From contig NZ_BDBS01000030.1 of the NCBI RefSeq assembly GCF_001613105.1, positions 111,175 through 175,174 on the forward strand: DNA of 64,000 nt, given 5' to 3'. The position numbers and the translations under genes were made by a program. Position 1 is the stretch's first letter; every line of letters starts with the position of its first letter. Below the pieces are notes generated by a model. It was not told the DNA's origin. It searched no databases and was given only the letters and a program-made list of their open reading frames with translations. This stretch comes from Nocardia pseudobrasiliensis NBRC 108224. Its GTDB lineage: Bacteria > Actinomycetota > Actinomycetes > Mycobacteriales > Mycobacteriaceae. Of the stretch, positions 7,805 to 15,182 are shown one piece after another.

Positions 7805-8656
7805 ATGACAGCGCCCTCGACGCCGACCCCGGGCTTCGGTGTGACCACCGACAAGCCCAGCGCACACGCCTTGGCCCTGTCGCCGTCGCGCGCAAACGAT
7901 TTCAAACAATGTCCGTTGAAATACCGATTGCGGGCGATAGATCGGATTCCGGAGCGGCCCGCGCGCCATACCGTGCGGGGCACCGTCGTGCACTCGGTGC
8001 TGGAATCGCTGTACGGGTTACCCAGCAGTGAACGCGTTCCGGATCGGGCCGCGGCGCTGGTGGTCCCGGCGTGGGAGCGTTTGCTGGCCGAACACCCCGA
8101 GGTGGGTGAGCTGGTGCCCGATGGACCGGAGCAGTTCCTCGACGAGGTGCACGAGTTGGTGCGCGGCTATTACCGGCTGGAGGATCCGACCGCCTTCGAT
8201 CCCGAATCGTGCGAATCGCTCATCGAGGTCGAACTGCCGGACGGGTCGCCGCTGCGCGGCTATGTCGATCGGATAGATATCGCCTCGACGGGTCAGCTGC
8301 GCGTGGTCGACTACAAGACCGGCCGTTCGCCCGTCGAGCGCGGTGAGGGGCGGGCGCTGTTCCAGCTGAAGTTCTACGCGCTGATCATGCTGCGTTCGCG
8401 CGGTGTGGTCCCCGCGCAGCTGCGGCTGATCTACCTGTCCGACGGCCAGATCCTCACCTACACCCCGGACGAGGAGGAACTGCTGCGCTTCGAGCGCATC
8501 CTGTCCGCGCTGTGGGAGGCGATCAGCATCGCCGGACGCACCGGCGACTTCCCGCCCAATCCGAGCTGGGTGTGCGAGTACTGCGACTACAAACCCCTGT
8601 GCCCGGCATACGGCGGCACGCCGCCGCCGTATCCGGGGTGGCCGGAAAAGGATTAG
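7805..8656 (+). CDS. RecB-family exonuclease with PD-(D/E)XK and Fe-S motifs (Rv2119-like)
   Basis: The protein has 283 residues. SPSRANDFKQCPLKYRLR is the characteristic N-terminal segment with the first cluster cysteine. Later come GTVVHSVLESLY, GYVDRID and VDYKTGRSP, the catalytic Asp and Asp-x-Lys of the PD-(D/E)XK fold. The C-terminal WVCEYCDYKPLCPAYG supplies three more cysteines, giving the four-Cys iron-sulfur arrangement of AddB/Cas4/RecB-like nucleases. It is divergent from trmI and convergent with hisG (four-base stop overlap), the same neighbourhood as in M. tuberculosis. It probably acts in DNA repair or recombination; its substrate is unknown. Confidence 0.88.
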   Translation: MTAPSTPTPGFGVTTDKPSAHALALSPSRANDFKQCPLKYRLRAIDRIPERPARHTVRGTVVHSVLESLYGLPSSERVPDRAAALVVPAWERLLAEHPEVGELVPDGPEQFLDEVHELVRGYYRLEDPTAFDPESCESLIEVELPDGSPLRGYVDRIDIASTGQLRVVDYKTGRSPVERGEGRALFQLKFYALIMLRSRGVVPAQLRLIYLSDGQILTYTPDEEELLRFERILSALWEAISIAGRTGDFPPNPSWVCEYCDYKPLCPAYGGTPPPYPGWPEKD

Positions 8657-9504
8657 AACGCGCGGCAGGAGCGGATGTCGAAGGCCAGGATGGCCTTCGC
8701 GCCGAGTTCGGCGAGCTGATCCATCACGGCGTTGGCCTCCTTGCGCGGGACCATGGCGCGCACGGCGATCCAGCCGGGATCCGCGAGCGGGGAGACGGTC
8801 GGCGATTCCAGGCCGGGGGTGATCCGCACCGCGTCGTCGAGCAGTTCCTTCGGGCAGTCGTAATCGAGCATCAGGTACTGCTGCCCGAACACCACGCCCT
8901 GCACGCGGGCGACGAGCTGATTGCGGGCCCGGTCGCGGTGATCGGATCCGGCCGCCTCGATCAGCACCGCCTCCGAATCGCACAGCGATTCGCCGAACGC
9001 GATCAGATTGTGCTGCCGCAGGGTTCGGCCCGAGCCGACCACATCGGCGATGGCGTCGGCGACGCCGAGCTGGATCGAGATCTCCACCGCGCCGTCGAGC
9101 CGAATCACCTCGGCCTCGATGCCGCGCCGCTGCAGATCGCGCAGCACCAGATTGGGGTAGGAGGTGGCGATGCGCTTGTCGTAGAGATCCTCGACCTTCC
9201 ATTCGCGCCCGGCGGGGGCGGCGTAGCGGAAGGTGGAGCGGCCGAACCCGAGGCTCAGCCGCTCCTGCACCGGCGCACCCGAATCCAGCGCCAGGTCTCG
9301 TCCGGTGATACCCAGATCGAGCTCGCCCGAACCTACGTAGATGGCAATGTCTTTCGGCCGCAGGAAGTAGAACTCGACCTGATTGGCATTGTCGAGGACC
9401 GACAGGTCGCGCGAATCGGTGCGCTTGCGGTAGCCGGCCTCGGACAGGATCTCGAGGGCCGATTCGGAGAGGGCGCCTTTATTGGGGATGGCGACGCGGA
9501 GCAT
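8653..9504 (-). CDS. hisG: ATP phosphoribosyltransferase, long form
   Basis: It catalyses the first and feedback-controlled step of histidine synthesis, joining ATP and PRPP. The protein has 283 residues, the length of the long hexameric form with a C-terminal ACT-like regulatory domain that binds histidine. Visible family features are the start MLRVAIPNKGALSESALEIL, GELDLGITGRDL, ATSYPNLVLRDLQRRG, the PRPP-loop region GVADAIADVVGSGRTLRQHN, and a C-terminal domain from about residue 210 with AVRAMVPRKEANAVMDQLAE. The ribosome binding site is GAAAGGA. It lies 48 bases downstream of hisE in the same transcription unit. Confidence 0.97.
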   Translation of the reverse strand: MLRVAIPNKGALSESALEILSEAGYRKRTDSRDLSVLDNANQVEFYFLRPKDIAIYVGSGELDLGITGRDLALDSGAPVQERLSLGFGRSTFRYAAPAGREWKVEDLYDKRIATSYPNLVLRDLQRRGIEAEVIRLDGAVEISIQLGVADAIADVVGSGRTLRQHNLIAFGESLCDSEAVLIEAAGSDHRDRARNQLVARVQGVVFGQQYLMLDYDCPKELLDDAVRITPGLESPTVSPLADPGWIAVRAMVPRKEANAVMDQLAELGAKAILAFDIRSCRAF

Positions 9505-9552
9505 GAGGGTGTCCTTTCGGGACGTGTGACGGAGTTCGGCGACGACGGTCCG

Positions 9553-9816
9553 TCACAGATGTCGATACACGTCCTCGAGCCGCAGTCCGCGGCCCACCAT
9601 CAGCACCTGCACCCAGTAGAGCAGCTGCGAGATCTCCTCGGCGAGGTGCTCGTCGCTTTCGTGTTCGGCGGCCAGCCAGACCTCACCGGCCTCCTCGAGC
9701 ACCTTCTTCCCCTGCGCATGGACGCCGGCATCCAATGCCGCCACGGTTCCGGACCCTTCCGGGCGGTTGACCGCACGATCCTGCAGCTCGGCGAACAGGG
9801 ATTCGAAGTTCTTCAC
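9553..9816 (-). CDS. hisE: Phosphoribosyl-ATP pyrophosphatase
   Basis: It hydrolyses phosphoribosyl-ATP to phosphoribosyl-AMP, the second step of histidine synthesis. The protein has 87 residues from the GTG at 9816 (VKNFESLFAELQDRA), close to the 93 of M. tuberculosis. All-alpha NTP-pyrophosphohydrolase motifs are seen: GKKVLEEAGEVWLAAEHES with the metal-binding Glu cluster (E-x-x-E), then LAEEISQLLYWVQVLMVGRG with E-x-x-x-x-L-L-Y-W. Upstream extensions of the open frame to 10218 are antisense-like and rejected. No Shine-Dalgarno sequence is evident, so the exact start is less sure than the identity. Confidence 0.93.
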   Translation of the reverse strand: MKNFESLFAELQDRAVNRPEGSGTVAALDAGVHAQGKKVLEEAGEVWLAAEHESDEHLAEEISQLLYWVQVLMVGRGLRLEDVYRHL

Positions 9817-9859
9817 GGTGAGCCATTGTTTCAGACGCCCGCGTACCGCCCGCAATCGG

Positions 9860-11689
9860 TTATCCCACGGCCCGAGGCGACCCTTCCAGCAGGTCGGCCA
9901 GCTCCCGCACGGCGATGCGCAGCTGTGCCGCGAATTCGTGCATCTGCTCGGCCACCTCGGTCGGCGTGGCCAGATAGATGTTCCAGCGGTCCGGCAGCAG
10001 GACGTAGGCGACGCCAATGCATTTGCGACTGGTGCAGCCGAAGCCGAAGTACTGGATATTGGCCGAGGGGGCCGAGCTGGTGGACAGGTAGTCGTCGCGG
10101 GTGATGCGCCAGCCGGGGCTGTCGTAGAAAGGCATCGGCTCGGTCGCGCCGAGCTGTGCGCCGCGGCGGCGCTGGATGAGTTGCAACTCCCACAGGTGCT
10201 GTTCGGGCGCGTCGCCACGCTGACACTCCTTGGCGCGGGTCACATGCGCCTCGGCGGCGGCGCGGGCCTTCGCGAGCCTGGTGGCCGCATCGGCCGCCGG
10301 ATCGTCCATGGCCGCAACGAATTCCAGGATCTGCGGGGTGACCACCCGCATGGCCTCGGTGCGGCCGTTGCGCAGCTGCCGGGTCGCGATGGATTCGTAG
10401 GTGGCGCCGGTCAGACCCTTGCTGCGGCGGTGGGCCAGCTGATAGGACAGCTGCGCGAACGCGTCGGGCGAGATGCCCAGCGCCTTGGCCCGCCGGGTGC
10501 CGAAATCCTCGAACGATACGGTCTCGGTGGCATTGTCGGCCGCGAACTGCGCGAATGCCGCGGCGGCCGAGGCGATCTCGGCGCGCTGCAGATCGGTCAG
10601 GGCGAATTCGATCGGTTCCACCGCGGGCAGACCCTGCGGCTGCGCCCCGGAGCGCTCGGCGTGCTCGGTCACCGGCCGGTCGAGCAGCGCGTCGACGAAC
10701 GACAGGATGGTGGTGCCGTCCAGCCCGCAGTGCTCGACATTGATTCCGGCCTGTCCGTCGGCGAAGACGACGAACGAGACCGCCTTGTCGAACCAGCGAT
10801 TGGCGCTGTCGCCGTGCAGCAGCTGATCACACGCCTGCAGCGTGTCGGCGGGGCTGAGATCCTCCAAACAGACACAGAACAGCGCGGTTTCGATGGTGTC
10901 GAGCGCCGCGACATTGGCCGGTGCGGCCCGCAGCGACGAGCGCACCTCGGCCCAGTGCGCGCGGGCCAGGGTGGTCAGATGACCCGCCGAGGTGTCGGTC
11001 GCGGCGCGCCGCGTGCCGCCCTTCAGAACCGCCCGCAATCCGTCGACCAGATCGCCGGGTGCGTACGGCACGCCGTTCGGGCCGATCACATCCATCCGGA
11101 ACATATTGCCGCGGAAGAAGACAACGATATGCCGGGCCCGCGAGGGTCCGGGCCACTCATCGCTGTAGGGCACCCGCACGCTGTCCTGCGGATCGCCCGG
11201 AATGCGGGTCTCGGAGAACAGGAACTTGTTCTGCGCCATCGACAGATGCTGTCCGCGCTGGGTCACCGGCGGGACGGCCTCGTCGTCGAGGAGCAGTTTG
11301 TAGTTCACCGCGGCGGCGACGATGGCCGCCGCTCGCTCGGCCTGCTGCGCCGAGGTGGACCGGGCCAGCGGGGTGTCGTCACGGAACAGGAAGAAGAAGT
11401 TGGCGTTCAACGCGATCCGGTCGCGGCGGCCCAGATACCGCGATGGCCAGAATTCGTCGAGCCAACTGCCCACGCCCGGACTCGCGTCGAACCGCTCGAG
11501 ATCGGCCTGCAGGATCGCGGCCGGTCCGTCGGGCCGCTGCAGATCCGCCAGCGCGGCCTCGGTTTCGGCGTACTCGTCCTCTGTCAGCAGCGGCGCGCAC
11601 CATTGCAGGAAGCGGGCACAGCTGTCGGCCAGGCCGGGCAGCGGTACGCGAGGCAGCTGATCATCGAAGGCGAAGGTACGGTCGGTCAC
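9860..11689 (-). CDS. Carnitine/choline O-acyltransferase family enzyme
   Basis: The protein has 609 residues from a GTG at 11689 overlapping the stop of the methyltransferase (GTGA). Family hallmarks run the whole length: LPRVPLPGLADSCARFLQWC at the N-terminus, the catalytic GINVEHCGLDG with His 320, then GATYESIATRQLRNGRTEAM, which in characterised enzymes contacts the carnitine or choline group, and near the C-terminus YFGFGCTSRKCIGVAYVL. The family moves acyl groups between CoA and a hydroxylated trimethylammonium alcohol. The His is followed by x-x-x-Asp-Gly, as in choline-type members, rather than the Glu-Gly more usual in carnitine enzymes. It is the last gene of a three-gene coupled operon. 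The true acceptor alcohol is unknown. Confidence 0.85.
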   Translation of the reverse strand: MTDRTFAFDDQLPRVPLPGLADSCARFLQWCAPLLTEDEYAETEAALADLQRPDGPAAILQADLERFDASPGVGSWLDEFWPSRYLGRRDRIALNANFFFLFRDDTPLARSTSAQQAERAAAIVAAAVNYKLLLDDEAVPPVTQRGQHLSMAQNKFLFSETRIPGDPQDSVRVPYSDEWPGPSRARHIVVFFRGNMFRMDVIGPNGVPYAPGDLVDGLRAVLKGGTRRAATDTSAGHLTTLARAHWAEVRSSLRAAPANVAALDTIETALFCVCLEDLSPADTLQACDQLLHGDSANRWFDKAVSFVVFADGQAGINVEHCGLDGTTILSFVDALLDRPVTEHAERSGAQPQGLPAVEPIEFALTDLQRAEIASAAAAFAQFAADNATETVSFEDFGTRRAKALGISPDAFAQLSYQLAHRRSKGLTGATYESIATRQLRNGRTEAMRVVTPQILEFVAAMDDPAADAATRLAKARAAAEAHVTRAKECQRGDAPEQHLWELQLIQRRRGAQLGATEPMPFYDSPGWRITRDDYLSTSSAPSANIQYFGFGCTSRKCIGVAYVLLPDRWNIYLATPTEVAEQMHEFAAQLRIAVRELADLLEGSPRAVG

Positions 11690-12495
11690 TGGCGGTCCTC
11701 GGGGTGGGTGTCGTCGGGGATACAGAGGTACAGCTGGGCGTGCAGCCATCCGTCGGCCTCGAGCCCGGTCGGGTCGATTCCCTTGGCGGACAGCGTATTC
11801 AGCAAACGCGCCTGTTCGGCCTCGGAGGCGAAGCGCCGCTGGCGGTAGGTGCCGGGACGGCGTTCGATGCGATAGCCCAGCGTCCGCAGCGGCCGCGCGA
11901 TCACCTCGAAATCGAACATGCGCAGCACGAAGTGTGCCATCCACGGCAGCCGAGCGCCGTGCGCCCGGGCAACACGCGTCAGGGTGCGCTCGCCGATATA
12001 ACCCACGCAGCCGGTGGAGATCACCAGATCCGCCGATCCGAGCACCTGCCGCTGCGCCTCGGTCGGATCCGCTTCCTCGAGGTCGGCGTGCACACCGTCG
12101 TCGAGCAGGCCGGAGGCCACCGCGTAGCCGAGAGCCGGTGCGGAGGCGTCCATTCCGACGAAACGGACCTCGGATTGATGGTCGGCGGCGGCCAGCCGCG
12201 CGCGGTCGCGGGCGATGCGGGCGGCGGTATCGCCGTCACGATAGTGTTCGGCGAGTTCGCCGACGGTGGTGTCGAAGCGCAGCAGGGCCGCGTTCACCCC
12301 GTAGGAGCAGCCGAGGTCGAGTACCGTGGCGGCGCCGCTGTCGGCGATGATCCGGCGGAAGTGCGGCTTCGCCAATTCCGGTATCACATAGTCCAATTCG
12401 GACATCCGCTGATAATAGGAGCTGGGGTCGGGACGGTCGTAGATGTCGTCGAACGAGGCTTTTCCGGTGCTGTGCAACGAAACCGGCACGGGCAC
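11686..12495 (-). CDS. Class I SAM-dependent methyltransferase
   Basis: The protein has 269 residues. SAM motif I is ATVLDLGCSYGVNAALLR, the acidic loop VRFVGMDASAPALGYA, and the motif IV region ADLVISTGCVGYIGERTLTR. The annotated GTG at 12495 lies very close to GAGAGGAA; a second GTG two codons later has better spacing and may be the true start. It is sandwiched between the 2OG oxygenase (six-base gap) and the acyltransferase (four-base overlap), so the three proteins are very probably made together. The substrate is not predictable from sequence; an N- or O-methylation on the pathway intermediate is inferred from context. Confidence 0.8.
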   Translation of the reverse strand: MPVPVSLHSTGKASFDDIYDRPDPSSYYQRMSELDYVIPELAKPHFRRIIADSGAATVLDLGCSYGVNAALLRFDTTVGELAEHYRDGDTAARIARDRARLAAADHQSEVRFVGMDASAPALGYAVASGLLDDGVHADLEEADPTEAQRQVLGSADLVISTGCVGYIGERTLTRVARAHGARLPWMAHFVLRMFDFEVIARPLRTLGYRIERRPGTYRQRRFASEAEQARLLNTLSAKGIDPTGLEADGWLHAQLYLCIPDDTHPEDRQ

Positions 12496-12501
12496 TTCCT
12501 C

Positions 12502-13431
12502 TCAATCGAGTAGTCGATCGCCGCGGACGGCATTGTCGGCCGCGGCGAGGTGATCGGTGAGCACCCGGCCGAACAGCTGCCGAGTACGTTCGACGGTTCC
12601 GATGATCCCGGGCCGCTCGCTGTAGGCGAAGATGGCCGTATGACGCTGGGTGTCCCCGGTGACCGGCGAGACCCGATGCAGGGAGAACCGTCCCTGGAAC
12701 AGCTGCAGATCACCCGGCCGCAGTCGCAGCCGCCGGACGAACCGTTCACCCGCATCGGTCAGCACCGCCCGCACATCGGCGAGATTCTCCGCCCGCGGCG
12801 TGCGGATGTTCGGGCAGTACTCGAACACTCCGCCGCCCTCGGGCTCCTGGGTCAGCATGGAGACGGTGAAGGCATTGGTATCGAAGTGCCACGGGTGAGA
12901 GTTCCCCGGCGCCACCACGTTCAAGCACAGACCCGCCAGCGGGTCGGAGAATTCGTGTAATTCGGCCAGTCCGAAGCAGTCCGCGACGAAACGCTGGAAC
13001 AGCGGGCTGGTGTAGAGCACCTGGATCAACGCGTCGGAGGGGATGAGATCGCGCGCCACGAAGGCGTTTCCGCGTTCCAGCACGATGCGGGCGGGATGTT
13101 CGGGCGGCAGTTCGGTGTCGAGCGGAATGTTGTAGGCGTTGACTCGCTCCACGGTGTAGTACGCCCGCGGGGCCAGCGCGTCCCCCTCGGCCCGCAGCGT
13201 CTCGAGCAGCTCGGCCCGAATGAAACCCGGTAGGACCGTACAGCCTTCGGCCGCCAGCTCCGTCCGCGCCCGCGCGACCACCGCGGTGCGGCCCGGATCA
13301 CCCGAATCGTGCAGCGGATACCGATCGGTATCGACCACCGCGGCCAGCGCCGCCGAGTTGTCTTCTCCCCCAGCCGCTTCCGAGGCACACGTGTCTCCCC
13401 TGCCCCCACTGCCCGCCACCATGTCGATCAT
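12502..13431 (-). CDS. 2-oxoglutarate/Fe(II) oxygenase, ArpA/HalD-BesD-like
   Basis: The protein has 309 residues. The double-stranded beta helix carries the metal triad His182-x-Asp184 in HPWHFDTNAF and His252 in SLHRVSP, with Arg263 in GDTQRHTAIFAY as the likely 2OG carboxylate partner. The segment TQEPEGGGVFEYCP is typical of the family that includes the free-amino-acid halogenases HalD/BesD. Asp184 is present where those halogenases have Gly, so hydroxylation (or another oxidation) is expected, not chlorination. An alternative ATG at 13422 has CACAAT seven bases upstream. It is the first gene of the operon with the methyltransferase and acyltransferase. Subfamily assignment is from memory. 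Confidence 0.8.
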   Translation of the reverse strand: MIDMVAGSGGRGDTCASEAAGGEDNSAALAAVVDTDRYPLHDSGDPGRTAVVARARTELAAEGCTVLPGFIRAELLETLRAEGDALAPRAYYTVERVNAYNIPLDTELPPEHPARIVLERGNAFVARDLIPSDALIQVLYTSPLFQRFVADCFGLAELHEFSDPLAGLCLNVVAPGNSHPWHFDTNAFTVSMLTQEPEGGGVFEYCPNIRTPRAENLADVRAVLTDAGERFVRRLRLRPGDLQLFQGRFSLHRVSPVTGDTQRHTAIFAYSERPGIIGTVERTRQLFGRVLTDHLAAADNAVRGDRLLD

Positions 13432-13562
13432 TGTGGCCCGATCACATCCGGCGCAGCGGTCATTTGACAGGATCGTTGGGACAGTTCACAAACCGACGAG
13501 TAGCGAATCCGGCGGGATCTATTCGCGTCCACAAAGGGCGGACGCGGGCGTCGGGGCCCTGT

Positions 13563-14378
13563 TCAGTCCGCGGTGGTCGCGGTCATCAGGACATATTCGA
13601 ACAGGTACTCCGCGGGGCCGCCGGGCACGCCCAGGTTGAGACGTTCGGCCAGATCGATCAGGTCGGTGTGCAGGGCGGCGGCGCGCTGCGGATTGTCGAG
13701 CAGTTCGGCGAAGGTGGCCTGGATCGGACCGAAGGAGGTTTCGAAGAATTCGATGAAGTGGGTGGGAGTCGGGGCGAACAGGCGGAAGCTGTGGGTGGTG
13801 GCCTCGAAGGTCGAGATGCGATTGCCGAACAGCCACAGCACATGTTCGGAGTTGGCCCACAGCCGGGCGGGCAGCGCCTGCGGCGGCGGGGGGACATAGT
13901 AGTTCAGCACGGACAGGATTTCGCAGATCCACGAGCGACGGGTCCAGGCGATCAGCCCGAGCCGACCGCCGGGGCGGGCCACTCGAATCAGTTCGTCGGC
14001 CACATCCTGATGGCGTGGCGCGAAGATCGCGCCGACCGAGGAGGTGACCACATCGAACGACGAGTCGGGAAACGGCAGATCCTGCGCGTCGGCCTCGACC
14101 CACTCCACGGCCACGCCGCGGGTGGCCGCCTCGACCCTGCCGTCGATGAAATTCTCGACCGTGATGTCGGAGGCGATGACCTCCGCGCCCGCCGCCGCGG
14201 CCGCGATCGCCACATTGCCGGTTCCGGTCGCCACGTCCAGAACCTGGGTACCTGGCCGGATATCGCAGGCGGCAACCAGTTGGGGACCCAGATCCCACAG
14301 CACCGCCCGCGCGAATCGGTGGTAGTCACCGAGCGCCCATTCCGTGCTCACGCCGGGGAATGCCTTGAATGCGGTCAT
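13563..14378 (-). CDS. UbiE-like class I SAM methyltransferase
   Basis: The protein has 271 residues. Motif I is VLDVATGTGNVAIAAAAAGA, motif II EVIASDITVENF, then VEADAQDLPFPDSSFDVVTS and LIRVARPGGRLGLIAW, all typical of ubiquinone/menaquinone-type small-molecule methyltransferases. A longer C-terminal part rich in aromatics (VLNYYVPPPP; HFIEFFETSFGPIQATF) probably forms the substrate lid. GAAGGG precedes the ATG. It follows the HAD phosphatase on the same strand after a 97-base gap and may share its transcript. Substrate unknown. Confidence 0.82.
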   Translation of the reverse strand: MTAFKAFPGVSTEWALGDYHRFARAVLWDLGPQLVAACDIRPGTQVLDVATGTGNVAIAAAAAGAEVIASDITVENFIDGRVEAATRGVAVEWVEADAQDLPFPDSSFDVVTSSVGAIFAPRHQDVADELIRVARPGGRLGLIAWTRRSWICEILSVLNYYVPPPPQALPARLWANSEHVLWLFGNRISTFEATTHSFRLFAPTPTHFIEFFETSFGPIQATFAELLDNPQRAAALHTDLIDLAERLNLGVPGGPAEYLFEYVLMTATTAD

Positions 14379-14418
14379 GGCAATCGGGCCCTTCTGACGA
14401 GGTCGCGACCAACCTCAG

Positions 14419-14474
14419 CAATACTGCCGCAAATACCGGCCGAATCTGTGTGATCCAGGCAACACTGCCGCAAA
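14419..14474. repeat. Short direct repeat between methyltransferase and HAD genes
   Basis: Two 15-base copies (CAATACTGCCGCAAA at 14419-14433 and CAACACTGCCGCAAA at 14460-14474) differ at one base and lie 41 bases apart in the noncoding gap. The role is unknown; a regulator binding pair for the downstream methyltransferase is possible. Confidence 0.3.
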
Positions 14475-14475
14475 C

Positions 14476-15159
14476 TCAGCGGTGCGCGATCGCCTGCACC
14501 GCACGCAGATCCGCGACCGTCAGCCCGATCAGCGATTCACGGAACACCAGGCCGGGACGCTCGGGAACCGCCACCTCACACGGCACGACCAGGACCGCGC
14601 AGCCCGCCGCGGCGGCGGCCAGCGATCCGGTCGGCGAGTCCTCCACGGCCACACACCGTTCGGGGTCGAGACCGAGCAGTTCGGCGCCGCGCAGATACGG
14701 GTCGGGCGCGGGTTTGCCGCTCACCACCTCGTCACCGCACACGGTGACGTCGAAGAATTCGCGGCCCAGCGTCTCGAGGCACAGTTGGGTCACCGAGCGC
14801 TTGGTATTGGTCACCAGGCCCGAGGGCAGACCCGCCGCACGCACCATGGCCAGGGCCTCGCGGGCGCCCGGCCGCCACGGGATCGGACCGGACATCAGCC
14901 CGACGACCCGGCGTTCCATCCACTCACCGGCCGCGTGCACCTGCGCCTCGGTGGGCTCGATACCCAGTCCCGCGAAGGTGATTCGCAGCGCGTCGGGCGC
15001 GGCCGCGCCGATCAGCGCGTGCCGGGTCGCATCGGTCATCTCGCCGCCGAGTTCCACCGACAGCTCCCGCATGGCGATATCCCAGAGCTTCTCCGAGTCC
15101 AACAGCGTGCCGTCCATATCCCACAGCACGGCCGCCACATCGGCCCCGAACCCGCTCAC
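14476..15159 (-). CDS. HAD-superfamily (subfamily IA) phosphatase
   Basis: The protein has 227 residues from a GTG at 15159 with GGAAGGGG ten bases upstream. Motif I is LWDMDGTLLDSE with the nucleophilic and acid-base Asp, motif II SGLVTNTKRSVTQ, motif III Lys in GDEVVSGKPAPDPYL, and motif IV VAVEDSPTGSLAAAAAG. A four-helix cap between motifs I and II (LSVELGGEMTDATRHALIGA) places it with beta-phosphoglucomutase/phosphoglycolate-type phosphatases. It lies 23 bases downstream of a Ser/Thr kinase gene, so the two are probably co-transcribed. Substrate unknown. Confidence 0.88.
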   Translation of the reverse strand: MSGFGADVAAVLWDMDGTLLDSEKLWDIAMRELSVELGGEMTDATRHALIGAAAPDALRITFAGLGIEPTEAQVHAAGEWMERRVVGLMSGPIPWRPGAREALAMVRAAGLPSGLVTNTKRSVTQLCLETLGREFFDVTVCGDEVVSGKPAPDPYLRGAELLGLDPERCVAVEDSPTGSLAAAAAGCAVLVVPCEVAVPERPGLVFRESLIGLTVADLRAVQAIAHR

Positions 15160-15182
15160 TCGCGCACTGCCCCTTCCGGCTG

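Noticed and set aside
12502..13431. Amino acid halogenase function for the 2OG enzyme
   Set aside because: Halogenases of this family have Gly in place of the metal-binding Asp; here HFD keeps the Asp, so chlorination is unlikely.
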